DNA of 64,000 bases from Mercenaria mercenaria (GCF_021730395.1 NC_069366.1:60680001-60744000), one strand, 5' to 3'. Shown: positions 24,004-36,229, counted from the first letter of the stretch. The notes: generated by a model from the sequence alone, not told the origin. A program made the numbers and translations.

Positions 24004-26734
24004 TATGGTATCTATGCATCACTTGAAGAGAATGTACGGACTAAACCTACAGCAAAATTATGTAAAACAGAAATATTACTATCAGATGGCTCAAAAACAT
24101 CCTTACCCTGGGTATGTAAAATTTTCTATCATCTTCTTTAGTCCGTATGGCAATTGAGCAAGATTAAAAACTTGAAGCTGTTATTCTCATATGTGTCTTA
24201 GGTTTTGTGTAAATATCTATAAAAGTATAACTATTGGCAATATTTGAAGATTTACATTCTGTTTGATAAACATATCAAGTTTATCGATCTCTTTTTTCGT
24301 TGTTGTTGTTTAATAGAAATAGTCATGAATTTTTTTCGAGAAACATACACGAGTTAGACATCATTAATATGACCAAAGAGAATAGTATCTTGAAAAGTTT
24401 GCTAATATCTTAAATCTCCTTAATGTTTGTAACAATCATTAAAGATATGTTGCCTTAATCTTCAATATCCCTTTCCATTTATAGAAGCGATGGCTCTTCA
24501 TATGTTCCGCTGTATGTGTGACTGCGATAGTTGGGACCTTTCTTTATGTGTACTTGACCCAAAGGCCCAAGTAGGTATATGTTTTGCTTTTGTCTGTCTT
24601 TCTTAAAAAGCTCCTAGAGTGTAATCTTGTTTTTCCATTTTTAAACTATTTTGCTGAAAAGGAGAATAGCTAATGGATGTTTGTAATCATGTAAAAGGCT
24701 ACAATACTGAATCAAGACAAACTAATCCTGCACAAAGCGCGTTAGTTGCGATTTTTATCAGTAACACCATAAATATAATAATTTGACTAGACTATGCGTA
24801 AATAAACATTTTTAAAACTGATAATTCATGTATAACTTTATTTATTTTGTTTCATGATAATATCAGTAAGTCGGAAAGTAAAAATGAAGCCAAAGCGGAC
24901 ACACAACAAAGCAGGAGAGCTTCTTACATGCGTGGGCCTGAAACAATGAACACTCTTCAAAGTAATGAAACACGGACAGGAATAAAGCCCACGACGCTGA
25001 CAGACTCGCTCAGACTGCAAAGTGATATAGAATTGCTTTCCAGTAAGTATTGATATAAAACAGATTTTAACATCTTTGATTTCATGCCTGAATCCATTAT
25101 CGAATAATTCGAGTAAGAAAAGCCTTTGTAAGCTACCAATCAAGACAATAGTAGACTTGGTTTTATCGAGTTTGTACATGGGAGATTATTATAAGGCGAC
25201 TCACGTCATGCTCCTCTAGTGCCGATTTAAGCTGAACGCTATTGTATTAAAATTGAATGGATTCCATGATCCCAGAGGACAAGAAAATACTGAGTGCTGA
25301 GTCCAAGTATAAGAGTACTTTGTTCAAGTATGGGAAACTGTACACTTATAAGACTGCTGTTGCAATAGTGTTACTTTCAGACATTTATTACATATATTTT
25401 CGGAAGTCGTATTACTATTTTGTTATGTTTGACATAGCAGGCTCTTATTTTCATTGCGTTTATAGAACAGATATACGCGAAGAAAGAAATGGTATTAGAG
25501 ATGGTAATGATTGTTTCAAATAAATAATTCTTTCTTATAACATCTCCATAAACATTTGGAAATATTGAACATGCAAGATATTTTCAATTAAATGTAAAAA
25601 CTCTATTTCAGACAGTCGTGTTACTACAACATTAACAGTTAAAAATGCGGGGCCATATGGAATATGGTTTACACCACAATTTTGCCCAGAAGGAACGTTT
25701 GCAAATGGATTTAATATAAAGGTATGTACTTTTATTTTTTCTAATTGATTTGGTCCTTAACTATTGTTATAAAGTACATAAACCACGGTTCCTTTAACTG
25801 AACTTGGAAAATTAAGATATAGCTTAGAGAAGTCTAAAAATTGTAAGTGAAGTAAAATATTTTATAAATCTACGTTTCAACCAATACTTAAATAAACAGT
25901 CAATTAAATAAAAGCTGCAAGCCAGCTTCCCCACCCCTCCCATTAAGGATAAGTGAAATTATTATTTTGTAGTACCAACACCCTAAAGGACCTGGCGCCG
26001 ACAGTACTGCACTAAACGCTATTAGCCTTCAGTGTGCCGACAAGAATGGTGGACAACAAAAGGAACACAGGCTTGTACAGTCTGCGGCAGGTCATAAAGG
26101 TCGCTGGATTGGAGATGTTTTCTGTCCAAAGGGAAAAGATGGTCCTCTATTCTTGCAGAGATTTGCGCTAAGGATGCAAACAAAGGTACATTTTTTATTA
26201 TTGAATCATATTTCTACCTGCTTTAACAAGTATTTGAAAACAAATCCATGAATTGATTTCTTATGGAAAGTGTTTAAGTACTTGATTGGTCAGAATATTA
26301 TATGGACGTCCTCTGAAATGGTGGCATTTTAGAAAATTCTTGTATGCTATCCCGAGATGTTCACAATAAATTCCATTAGAAAGCTATTCTACTGAAGATA
26401 ATTTTTCTGTTTCAATTCAATACATTTAATAAGTAACTGTCTTAAATTATTTTGAATAGAGCAACTTATTTAATTTCAGAAACACGCTGGGGATGAAACC
26501 ATGGCAAACGAAGTCCAATTTTCATGTCGTGATTTACACTGGATCCACCATCCTCATAAACTAGTAAGACCCATTGCAGAAGTCAAGGGCGAATATGGAA
26601 AATGGAGTAAGAAGTGTCCTAAAGGCTCGGCAATATGTGGTATCCAAACTCGAATTGGCAGTCATCTATCAAAGGGTGATAACACTGCTTTAAACGACGT
26701 TCGTTTCTTCTGTAGTGACTCTACCTTAAAGTGA
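24004..26734 (+). CDS. VMO1-domain protein B, membrane-anchored (5' end unresolved)
   Basis: Exons: 24004-24111 (5' boundary uncertain), 24485-24570, 24867-25042, 25612-25721, 25973-26185 and 26480-26734 with stop. All internal borders have AG/GT, and phases match C and D. Encoded order: a cytosolic segment (YGIYASLEENVRTKPTAKLC, then KTE, ending LPW); a hydrophobic helix ([20 protein letters not shown]); a 59-residue hydrophilic stalk ([17 protein letters not shown]) with one N-E-T sequon; VMO1 repeat 1 ([15 protein letters not shown]), repeat 2 ([16 protein letters not shown]) and repeat 3 ([29 protein letters not shown]). At least 315 residues. The first exon is open back to a stop at 23932-23934 but has no in-frame ATG, so an upstream exon, or use of another start, is needed. 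VMO1 proteins are secreted beta-prism coat proteins; the anchor is unusual. Confidence 0.82.
25145..25375. repeat. family repeat in intron 3 of gene B
   Basis: Same interspersed family as at 16410-16620. It includes 'ctagtgccgatttaagctga', 'gaatggattccatgatccca' and 'agactgctgttgcaatagtg'. An 88-codon open frame over it (25257-25523) is not kept in gene D and is not taken as coding. Confidence 0.75.
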
Positions 26735-27661
26735 AAATAGAATGTTTCACTTTCTGTACAAACTTGATTACAACTATGTGCTTGTATCAGAAGAGGTATT
26801 TTTCCAAAACCTGTTTAAGGGTAGAAGTTACTACGAAGTACTGCGTGATTTGTTAGAATTCACATTCTTAAATATGAGTGTGATTCTTTCCGTTTTTGGT
26901 TTTCTGGTGCCAGAGTTTTAACATTTATGAAATTGTTTTGTAAAAGGGAATAATTCTTTGTAAAAGTGATGTTATGCTAAGATGCCCCACAGACAAATGA
27001 GCTTATAGGCACATTTCAATGTACAGAAACATTTTTGATTTGTGTATGTTTGTTCAGTAAATGTTTGTTATTTTATGCTTCTGATGAAGATATCTTACGC
27101 CTGCGCAGGCGTATAACTGTTCTCGAATGTTTAGATATATTTCACATATTGTGTTTTCATATGTCCAATGTGCCGAATGTGCCACCTTTTGCTTTAATCA
27201 TATAGTGGAAACTTCAAAATGATATTTTCCAACGACGACTCCCTGCCAACATTTTTCCATTAATCGGATTCATCGTCACTTTTGAAGAGAGTAATATCCT
27301 TTTCACTAGAATGTTTTTGAAACATTAAAAGCCTTTTTGTCAGAAACCGCTCGCTTGATTTTAAAATTAACATACACATAAATGTCCTTGAGGTGACCAT
27401 TAAGGAAGATCGTTCAAATTAATCTTAATTGTCAAAAACATGGCGGCAAGAACTTAAAATGGAAAAAATCGTCAAACGGCATATTTTCCTACTTTTAAAT
27501 GATTTCACAGAAATGTTCCTTGGTTGACAATCTCTCAAGATTTTCTAAGTTATTCCGATCCATAAAAGATGGCAACTGGAGGGGGTGTTATTAGTTTTCT
27601 CTATATGTGCATAATAATCGAAACTTTAAAAAACTTGTCAGAAACTGCCTGTCCGATTTTT

Positions 27662-27665
27662 TAAA

Positions 27666-27696
<31 letters not shown>

Positions 27697-27755
27697 TTTG
27701 TGTGTGTGTGTGTGTGTTTGTGTGTGCGTGTGTGTTTGGGGGTGGGGGGGGGGTC
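27662..27755. repeat. microsatellites (TTTA)n, (TG)n and G run
   Basis: A TTTA tract at 27667-27698, TG repeats at 27699-27735 and a G run at 27736-27752. These are absent from the duplicate at about 53650, so they expanded after duplication. Confidence 0.85.
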
Positions 27756-28385
27756 AAAGTTTTAAACACATGCATGTTGATTGGGTGACTCTTTACAAGC
27801 TTGATCAAACTATTCTGATTCGTCAAAATCCATGACCACCAGTTTGCATGGTACGTATGTAGTGGAAACATCAAAAAAAGTTCTTGTCAGAAACTGCTTG
27901 CCTTATTTTAAATTAATTTTAATAGATGTTACCTCACTGACCATTAAAGTCGTTCTGCGCGTTCGGATCATTTTTTTCTACAATGTAGAGTTTGATTAAA
28001 CCCTGATTTTTCATAACTTCAGAATGTACATTAAAAAGAAAATTAGGCAAATAAATAGATAGGGGTCGTGAGCCTATTTTGCCACTAGATTGATAGGAAA
28101 ATTTTTAATTCTATACAAGTTCTCGGAGACTCCTGATGAGAGTCTAAGAGAAAATCACAATTTTGATGACACTTTTTCTACAATGTAGATTTTTTATGAA
28201 GCTTCTCACAATTGTAAGCGGGTTATCACTATTCATGTAGTGTCCAAGCTTTACTTTACGTCTTTTACAGAAGACGATAATTGCTTAAATTGTTAAACAA
28301 AGTCGGGCACATGCCCCTCTTAATGCATTGAAATCCTGTTTACAGACGGATTAGTTTACTTACTAAATGTAGATTAAATGTGACT

Positions 28386-28688
28386 TTGTTATTATTATTA
28401 TTATCATTATATACCACATTTATATAGCACTCTTTTCATATAAATATACGTTCAAAAGTGCTTTACATAAAAGCATCTATATAGTGTTCAATAAAAATTG
28501 GTAATTGAACTATCATAGAATGAATTTAAAAATACATTACGGTAATAAGATACGTAGCGTTTTGAATTACAGGTAAGCTGATCAAAACATGAAACATAAT
28601 CAATAGCGTAAACAATTAATTGATCTATCAAAGTTACAGGTAACAGGTTAGAACAGAACAGAACAGAAGATATCCTACATTTTGACTT
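28386..28688 (-). mobile_element. SINE insertion specific to copy 1 of the duplication
   Basis: The left end is a TAT-rich tail, then 'ataccacatttatatagcac' and 'aaagtgctttacat', the SINE 3' end also seen at 15520. The duplicate at 54525-54545 reads straight through. 'TGACTT' flanks the insertion on both sides, a plausible target duplication. Confidence 0.7.
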
Positions 28689-29139
28689 GCGCTCAGTATA
28701 AATATAGAATAAAAATAGTACTAGTTGAAAAACGTTTATTTGCTCGATTATAAGTAGGGAATAACGCCGTATTTACCAAAGCGACCACAGTTATAGGTCG
28801 TATTGAGACTTTCCGGCAGGAACACCCCAGATGTCCCTCCCGACATTATATTAGGTACGTGCGGGCACCTGTGTAAAATCATAGATATTCTTTAAGTCAG
28901 CTGGATGGCTTTCTCACATGAATGAATCCTACACCCCAGGCAAAGCCTCGAAACCACAGCGGAGAGAGGGGCACGTTATTCAAAGTGAGCGACCTGATTC
29001 ACGCGGCCACGAAAGCCCCACTAATAGAATAATGAAAGCCAGCTATTTATGCTTTATATAGATCAATACTTGACGAAGAAAGCTTGTAATCTTTTTGTTA
29101 AGAAAATTTAGAAATGTCAATTAAGATAAATATTGACCT

Positions 29140-29450
29140 TTTTTGTGTCGCCTTAAAGATTTTTATTTATTTCCAAAAATATATATCTAAAACAGACAGC
29201 AATTTCAAAAGCTGACCTACTTTTCAAAACGGTATTGTACGTAATAAAACTTAGGTAATAATACTGGTTTACAAATAAAATACAAAACGCAAAAAGCAAA
29301 TAACGGAACGCAAATAGCAATAAAACATGTCGCAATGGGATTCCATACAAATCTGATATCATAATTGATACTTTTCCAGCAGGTGAAACATATATTCGAA
29401 ACAACAAAACGTATCACACGTCAGAGGGCTCCACACAATATGTATTACAT
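29140..29450 (+). repeat. orphan copy of the gene-unit 5' flank
   Basis: 'agctgacctacttttcaaaa' matches the flank of gene D at 45645. 'cttttccagcaggtgaaaca' through 'cgtatcacacgtcagagggc' matches the flank of gene B at 22540-22600. No VMO1 exon follows; a LINE fragment starts immediately after. It is most simply a remnant of a lost copy. Confidence 0.65.
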
Positions 29451-29464
29451 GTTCTTATTGTTTA

Positions 29465-30010
29465 GTACCAAAGCTTTGTACTTGCTTTTTTCGAGGTCCT
29501 CAAATGCTAATTTACCAATTGACTTAACTATAAAATTATTTGACCATACAGTCCTGCCAATCTTAACTTATGGGAGCGTAATTTTTGGATTTATAAATCG
29601 TGTAATTTTAGAAATGTGCACAACAAATTCCTCAGAATAACAACTAAAGTTAGGCGTTCAACCCCTACTGCATTTCTGTATGGCGAACTCGATAAATTTC
29701 CCGTTTCAATAATAGTGAAAAGTTGTATGTTATTTTATTGGGATCTTCTGTTAACCTGTAAAGATAGCATTTTGGCTCTCCAAATTTATAAGTATATGTT
29801 AAAACAACCGAATAGAATTCCAAATGGATAAACACCATAAAAGACATACCCGATTCTGTTGGTCGCCCCGTTTTATGGGAAAATCAGTTTCAAATTAACC
29901 AGAAAATTCTCCATAAACACTTATCGACCAATTTCAGCAGAGCTCAAAAGTCAAATAAGGGTTTTTTTACTGTTTAAAGAAGTCCATACCGTGAATGTAT
30001 AAAAATCGCT
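29465..30010 (+). mobile_element. LINE fragment (3' part of ORF2), decayed
   Basis: Translated pieces match the post-RT region of non-LTR retrotransposons: LPIDLTIKLFDHTVLPILTY followed by GSVIFGF, then in another frame FLRITTKVRRSTPTAFLYGE followed by LDKFPVSI, then WENQFQINQKILHKH. The frame changes near 29620 and stops are frequent after 29830. The 5' end is truncated into the duplicated gene flank. The family is not assigned with certainty (CR1/Jockey-like appearance). Confidence 0.7.
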
Positions 30011-31029
30011 AGAAACTTGTGCGATTTTGGTCTAATGAGCTTGTCACTATGTCCGTACTCATCCGTACTAAAAATGTGTTCGTGCTCACAATGTCACGAG
30101 TGTAAAGTAATAAGTCTTGTTCCTGTTTACCAAATTTTCAAGTAAAATGTAAAATAATTGGTAATGTCATGTTTGTAATAACGAGAAATATAAAAAAAGT
30201 CATTTTAAAGCCTTCAGTATATGCTTTTGACAGTGTTGATTCCTGGGCTCCGTATATGGATATTTAAAACATGTTTACCGTTTCCAAGAAGAACAAAGGA
30301 ATGGTAATTAAAAATGTACCGGAATCGTAAAGTCATCACATATGAAAATATTCACGCAAAAATAGCGACAATTCAATATTTTTTGTTCTGGTCTGAACTC
30401 TAATTCACCAATACCTTTGTCCAGCAGACTCAAAGGTGACCGCAGTTAATTGATAAGTTCTGTATATAAGCGCTGCTGATTTAAATATTTAAATGCATTA
30501 TGTTTCAGAGTAATCAAAAGACTTTAGCAGCTTTAAGTGTTTTTCATTTGACTTTGAATAAAATTGTATTTGTTAAATTTATATACATGTATTCATTTTT
30601 TTCTTGTTTATTCTTTTTTATAAGTCGGTCAGTCAGTCAGTCAGCCAGCCAACTAAGAAGTAATTTTAACCAAGTTATGTTTTTATAGATATACATGTAA
30701 ATAACCGATAAATACAGCTAGTTCAGGGTCTAACTAAGCACATCACAAATATAGTCAAATGAAATACTAATCTGTTTCATTCTTCAGTCTATTTTAAGGC
30801 ATAAGAAACGTTACTTGTTACAAACAAAATTATCAAAGAAATAGGGTCTTAAACATATATTCCAAAGCATAGGGTAAAGCTACTAAACTAACAGGAAGTG
30901 TCGAAAATATTGATTTATGTACTTCATTGTCACCATAAGACGACTTTCCTGACAGATTCATATGTTTGTTAAACCAAGTTGACATAATGTCCGACATATG
31001 GTGACGTTGCAACTTTAAATGGGTGAACA
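30011..31029. other. gene-free interval
   Basis: AT-rich sequence with a short GTCA-type tandem run near 30627-30655. No exon or clear element recognised. Confidence 0.4.
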
Positions 31030-31110
31030 AAGACCACAGGTGCCCTTCCGGGCATGGTTAAAATCCGGGATGGTGCCTTTGGGTAGAACTACCGATCTAA
31101 AGCCAGCTGA
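31030..31110 (-). mobile_element. SINE body fragment
   Basis: Its reverse complement matches the body of the plus-strand SINE at 36575-36650 (landmarks: 'tcggtagttctaccc', 'gggcacctgtggtc'). Confidence 0.6.
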
Positions 31111-31399
31111 ATTATATGAAACAATTCTAGATCCCTTGCTGGGCTCTGGGCCCACAGTGTTATATGGGTCAGCAAGTAGCACCATGCAGTTCTAAAGTAA
31201 TTCGCGACACATAGGCCAACTTCAGTGAACTGTGACTGGGTGGTTAAATATGGCCTTTGTCAGTCACACAAACGTATTGTCTGTAGGTATTGACCTGGCA
31301 CTCATTAATTTTCGCCAATATTTTCGGAGGTTTTCGTCAATTTACGCAATATTTGTGTTCTGAAAATTTCTATATTATTAAAGTAACATATACAGTTAA

Positions 31400-31815
31400 C
31401 CGATGACACGGTGGTGTAGTGGTAAGGTGTCTGACTTCTACGCACGTTACCACGGGTTCGAAAGCACCTTATTACATTCTGATGTAATGTAATGTTATCG
31501 TTACCTGTTTAATTGTTACATTATGCATCATACATCATGAATTTTAATTTTTTTCGCTTAGTATTTATTTTCAGGAACGCTGGAGACAAGTAATTTGTCT
31601 TTTTTCCTAACATACTTTTAAAACAATTTTATTCCATTTTTTACAACGGGTAAATATGATAACTTTTAATGAATGAAACATAAATATACGTTTGATCAAA
31701 TAAGTACGTTTGCATATAAAATTTGGGGAAAAAAAGATATGGTCAGACATAGGACTCGAACCCACAATCCTGATATTTGCAGCTAAACGCTTTGTCCGCA
31801 CAGTTACCTGCACAT
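31400..31815. mobile_element. two tRNA-like SINE heads in opposite orientation
   Basis: The plus-strand head at 31406-31472 has 'ggtggtgtagtggtaaggtg' and 'acgggttcgaaagc' as boxes A and B. The minus-strand head at 31738-31812 has GTGGGTTCGAGTCCTATG as box B. Neither continues into a convincing cloverleaf with intact acceptor stem, so both are taken as retroposon heads. Confidence 0.5.
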
Positions 31816-32389
31816 GCGACAGTTTATCAATTAAGAATTATATATTTGTAATGTATATATGGGAAACCGAAAATTAATTTACGGAAATATATGGAATATG
31901 CATGAGTGCCAGGTCAATACTTACGGACAATATCTGAAAAAAAATCTCTGATGTTTTGTTTACATAAAGTCAATGTAATTATCTTGAATCAAACCAGATC
32001 ATCGGTATTTAAAGCTTAATCTTCGGACGCAATACTACACAAACCAAATCTATTTATACTACCTAGTTAATTGCGTTGATAGAGATCAGATATATAATAG
32101 TGTTAACCTATTTTTAGAAATAAAAGTAGCTGGAGCAAACGAAACTACAGAAATTCTAACTGACATATTGTACTGGAGTGATAATGCAGACAAGATAATT
32201 TTTATCACAACAAAAACAATATCAAAAAGAGGACACACTTAAGCACCAGTATACAAGACAACACACGCAGCATATAGCATATAAAATGGGTACGGACAAA
32301 AGCTCTCTGGTTTTGCAATTCGTAATTCATCTAAAACATCTTACGTATAATATTTTGAACTTGCTGTAATTTATGTTAATAGTGACCTT

Positions 32390-32765
32390 GTAGTAAAATT
32401 TATTTGTTATATAAATATTCTTCTATTTCGAAGCAAATTTCAGCAAAATGATATAAACATCCACAGGATTTGGCTTTGGGTAATATACACCTCTTAATAT
32501 CTAAATGTGGATAGATATAATACAATCTAAATTTACAGCATTGGTCCAAAAATAACGCCTTTAAAACCAACGTATTAGCTAGTTTGGTTGAAATTCTTTC
32601 GAAAAGATACATCCGTCATCATTTTTTTTCACGCGATAAAAACGAAAAAGATAATAAGGCGGGTTTATAAGTACAAGACCTCATTTATTGATATCTTTCC
32701 AACAGACAAAGTATATATTCGTATTACACGTAAGAGGATTCCAAACATCGTTAATTATATAATAA
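32390..32765 (+). repeat. duplicated 5' flank of gene C
   Basis: Matches 22255-22690 upstream of gene B from 'ttatttgttatataaatatt' through 'ccaaacatcgttaattatat', with scattered small indels. Confidence 0.8.
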
Positions 32766-32769
32766 TGGA

Positions 32770-33300
32770 ATGTGTCTGACGGATCAGGTGGAGGACTCTA
32801 TGATTAGTAGTTCTTAAATCCCACCAGGACTGAGCTATTCTGATTTCCGTCTTCTGGCCTGTTTCGTCGGGCCCTTAAGGGTGTTTTCCTTGTTGCTCTG
32901 TCTTCTGCAAAGACATTGAGTACATGCGTATTAGGTTCTTAAGGACTGCATTTTTATATTATATTTACAAGGGCATCTTTGTGTTTTACATAACATACCT
33001 TCTGTTGCCTTTACGTATGTTAGGATTTCACCTGGCGGGAATTAATTTTATTTACACTGTCTTGTAACTTTGGAACATTGTGGGGGTAAGAGTGAGGTTA
33101 GGTGCACCATAAACCGGTTTAAACTCCCCAGTGGTGGTTTTGCCACTGACCGTTCCAAGGCGGTGCCCCACTGTGTTCCTGTATTTGTTTGTTTTGTCCT
33201 TTGGTGTTTCATTTTCTGTGTTGTTTGCGAGGGTTGTTCGTGTGTGTCTTTGGGGAGGCTGCGTGTTTTGAACGTGGCTTTCCATGTTGGATATTCTTCC
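32770..33300. repeat. GC-richer insertion between flank and promoter of gene C
   Basis: About 530 bp not present in the equivalent place of gene D, where the flank runs almost directly into the promoter (45750-45800). It holds 'aggttaggtgcaccataaac' and 'actccccagtggtggttttg'. Composition is less AT-rich than its surroundings. Probably a mobile insertion; type unknown. Confidence 0.5.
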
Positions 33301-33304
33301 TTGT

Positions 33305-33390
33305 TTTATATATAAGGTACTGCGTACCATTATAATTTATAAGTGTGCAGAAAGTCTCGACCGACAAAGTCAACGCTTTATTGTTTGTTT
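33305..33390 (+). promoter_or_regulatory. candidate promoter and non-coding first exon of gene C
   Basis: A TATATAAGG motif is at 33308-33316. About 75 nt later 'tttgttta|gtaagttta' offers a strong GTAAGT donor at 33391. Genes B (about 23987) and D (45809) keep the same exon end ('gtcagtg...tta|gtaa[gc]t'), so a shared 5' UTR exon is plausible. The acceptor would be ctgacag at 33502-33508. Confidence 0.45.
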
Positions 33391-33533
33391 AGTAAGTTTA
33401 GAAAAATATCATAAGTATACTAAAATTGCATGTAAAACTTGTTTATGAATTAATTTACCTTGGCAATCTAGAAATTGCAGTTAATTATGCTTATTTGTCT
33501 TCTGACAGGCTGATGAGACAGATATAAATAAGA

Positions 33534-36010
33534 ATGGAGAAATTAAACTGGGTATGTATTATATCATTGCTGTTTTAGTTGGTATGGCAATTGAGATTGA
33601 AAACTTAATTTTAGCTTCTATACTTATATGTCTGTAAAGTTTTGTATAAATATTTATAAAAGTATAAAAATTGGTAATATTTGAGTATTTACTTTCTGTT
33701 TGATATCAAGTTTGTCTCTTTTTGTTGTTGTTGTTGTTGTCCTTAAATAAGAATCCTTCATTTTTTCGAGAATTATATACGAATTGAACATAATTCAGAT
33801 GACCCCAATATAATACTTAATAGTATCTATAAGTTTGCTAATATCTCAAATCATCTTAATTTTTGTTACAATTTTTTTATAAGAAATCACCTTTAAAGAT
33901 ATATTGTTTTATTCTACTTTTTCCATTAATTAACATTCACAGAAGTGCTGGTTGTTGGCGTGTTCCACTGTATGTGTAATTGTGATAGGCGGAGCCTTTC
34001 TATTTGTGTATCTCGCTCACAACATAAAGTATGTATACTTCTTGCTTTTGTCTTTCCTTCTTATAAAGTTCCTAACGTGTAATCTTGTCATCTTGTAATA
34101 ATTGCGGATATTTCTAAATTGTATTCTGGTACTTATGTGCAAATTTTGAGTTATGCTCAACCTGGGCCTAGAGGGTGTGGGTGGTAGTTTGCATTTCCAC
34201 TACTGTCCATAAACAGGCCCAATCAAACGGAGTCTGCTAATTTTTTATTTATTTCGTGTTGTGCGACATGTGGTTTTCCACATTTTTATTTTGTTGTTCC
34301 AATTTTTAAAATACTTTTGCTTAAAAGGAGAACAGCCAATGGATGGTTGTAATTATGAAAACGGTTATAATACAGTATCAAGCCAAACAATTCTGCACAA
34401 AGCGCATTAGTTGCTATCCTTCAAGTTTTATTGGATGACGTTAATGAGTAACATCATAAATAAATTTGACAAGACAATGCGTAAATTAACATTTCTAAAA
34501 CTGACCATTCATGTTTAACTTTATTTATTTTGTTTCATGATAATACCAGTAAGTCGGAAAGTAAAAACGAAGCCAAACCCGACACACAACAAAGCAGGAG
34601 AGTTTCTTACATGCATGGGCCTGAAACAATGAACAATCTTCAAAGTAATGAAACACGGACAGGAATAAAACCCACGACGCTGACAGACTCGCTCAGGCTG
34701 CAAAGTGATATAGAATTGCTTTCCAGTAGGTATTGATATAAAACAGATTTTAACATCTTTGATTTCATGCCTGAATCCATTATCGAATAATTCGAGTAAG
34801 AAAAGCCTTTGTAAGCTACCAATCAAGACAATAGCAGACTTGGTTTTATTGAGTTTGCACATGGGAGGTTATTATAATGCGACTTCCGTCATGCTCCTCT
34901 AGTGCCGATTTAAGCTGAACACTATTGTGTTAAAATTGAATGGATTTCATGATCCCAGAGGACAAGAAAATACTGAGTGCTGAGTCCAAATATAAGAGTA
35001 CTGTGTTCAAGTATGGGAAACTGTACACTTATGAGACTACTGTTGCAATAGTTCTACTTTCAGACATTTATTACATATGTTTTCGGAAGTCATATTACCA
35101 TTTTGTTATATTTGACATAGCAGACGCTAAGGCAAATGATATTCTGCATTATACTCTTATTGCACTTTTCATATTGCGTTTATAGAACTGATATACGCGA
35201 AGAAAGAAATGGTATTAGAGATGGTAATGATTGTTTCAAATAAATCATTCTTTCTTATAACATCTCCAAAACATCTGCAAATATTGAACACGCAAGATAT
35301 TTTCAATTAAATGTAAAATCTCTATTTCAGACAGTCGTGTTACTACAACATTAACAGTTAAAAATGGGGATCCATATGGAATATGGTTTACACCACAATT
35401 TTGCCCAGAAGGAACGTTTGCAAATGGATTTAATATAAAGGTATACTAGTATACTTTTATTATTTCTATTTGATTTGGTCCTTAACTATTGTTATAAAGT
35501 ACATAAACCATGGTTCCTTTAACTGAACTTGGAAAATAGTACTTAATTGGTCACAATATTATATGGACGTCCGCTGAAATGGTTGTATTTTAATACATTC
35601 TTGTATGCTATCCCGACATGTGCACAATAGATTCAAATGGCAAATTCAGAAAGCAATTCTATTGAAGATAATTTTTCTGTTCCAATTCATTGTATTTAAT
35701 AAGTAACTGACTTCAATCATTTTGAATGGACCAACTTGTTTAATTTCAGAAACGAACTGGGGATGACACCGTGGCAATCGAAATCCGATTTTCTTATCGT
35801 GATTTACAGTGGTTCCACCATCCTCATAAACTAGTAAGACCCATAGCTGGAGTCGAAGGCGAATACGGAAAATGGAGTAAAAAGTGTCCGAAAGGCTCGG
35901 CAGTATGTGGGATTCAAACTCGAATAGAGGGCCATCTATCAAAGGTCGATAACACTGCTTTAAACAATGTTCGTGTCTTTTGTTGTGACTCTAGTTATAG
36001 TGAAAGTTGA
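33534..36010 (+). CDS. VMO1-domain protein C, lacks the middle repeat
   Basis: Exons: 33534-33551, 33943-34028, 34550-34725, 35331-35440 and 35750-36010 with stop; 216 residues. The start is the ATG of MEKLNW, the only choice that leaves the next exon in frame (phase 0) with the helix [20 protein letters not shown]. The stalk exon is almost identical to that of gene B. VMO1 repeat 1 ([15 protein letters not shown]) is followed directly by repeat 3 ([19 protein letters not shown]). The exon for repeat 2 is gone: between 35535 and 35545 the sequence jumps over about 465 bp that gene B has (25810-26275). Because both joined borders are phase 0, the frame survives. The conserved Cys after 'RFS' is Tyr here (RFSYRDLQ). 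Either a shortened, possibly misfolding protein or a gene on its way out. Confidence 0.82.
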
Positions 36011-36229
36011 ATGTTTCACTTTCTGTACAATTTTGATTACAATTACGTGCTTGAATCAGAACAGGAGTTAGAACGAAGTACTACGTGATTTGTTAGCTAT
36101 TAACATAAACTATATACAGTGGCGTCCTCACCATTTTATGTACTATAATTACATATCTGATCTCATAGTTCATAATCAATATTCAGTCGTAGGTATAATT
36201 ATATAGTAGTCTTACAAATTGCGTTCGAA

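Larger units (their letters stand above)
27150..29030 (+). repeat. segmental duplication, copy 1 (3' of gene B)
   Basis: Diverged but collinear with 53145-54850. Matching landmarks: 'gccaacatttttc', 'aaatgttccttggttgacaa', 'gatgacactttttctacaat', 'tagattaaatgtgactt', 'ttataggtcgtattgagact' and 'agcgacctgattcacgcggc'. Each copy carries its own later insertions. It is the 3' part of the duplicated gene unit. Confidence 0.8.

Noticed and set aside
24838-25179. 113-codon minus-strand frame, also present at 34521-34862 and partly at 46757-47059
   Set aside because: It is antisense to the stalk exon of genes B, C and D; its conservation follows from the plus-strand exon and the duplication.
25257-25523. 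88-codon plus-strand frame, similar frame at 34940-35185
   Set aside because: It lies in intron 3 over the interspersed family repeat, lacks splice support and is broken up in gene D.
31406-31472. tRNA gene
   Set aside because: Only A- and B-box-like motifs; no convincing acceptor and anticodon stems. A SINE head fits better; the same reasoning applies at 15870-15945, 20675 and 31738.
33509-33533. In-frame coding start upstream of MEKLNW in gene C (ADETDINKN, also in gene D)
   Set aside because: That frame leaves the exon in the wrong phase for the helix exon and would hit a stop at the stalk exon, so this stretch is taken as 5' UTR.
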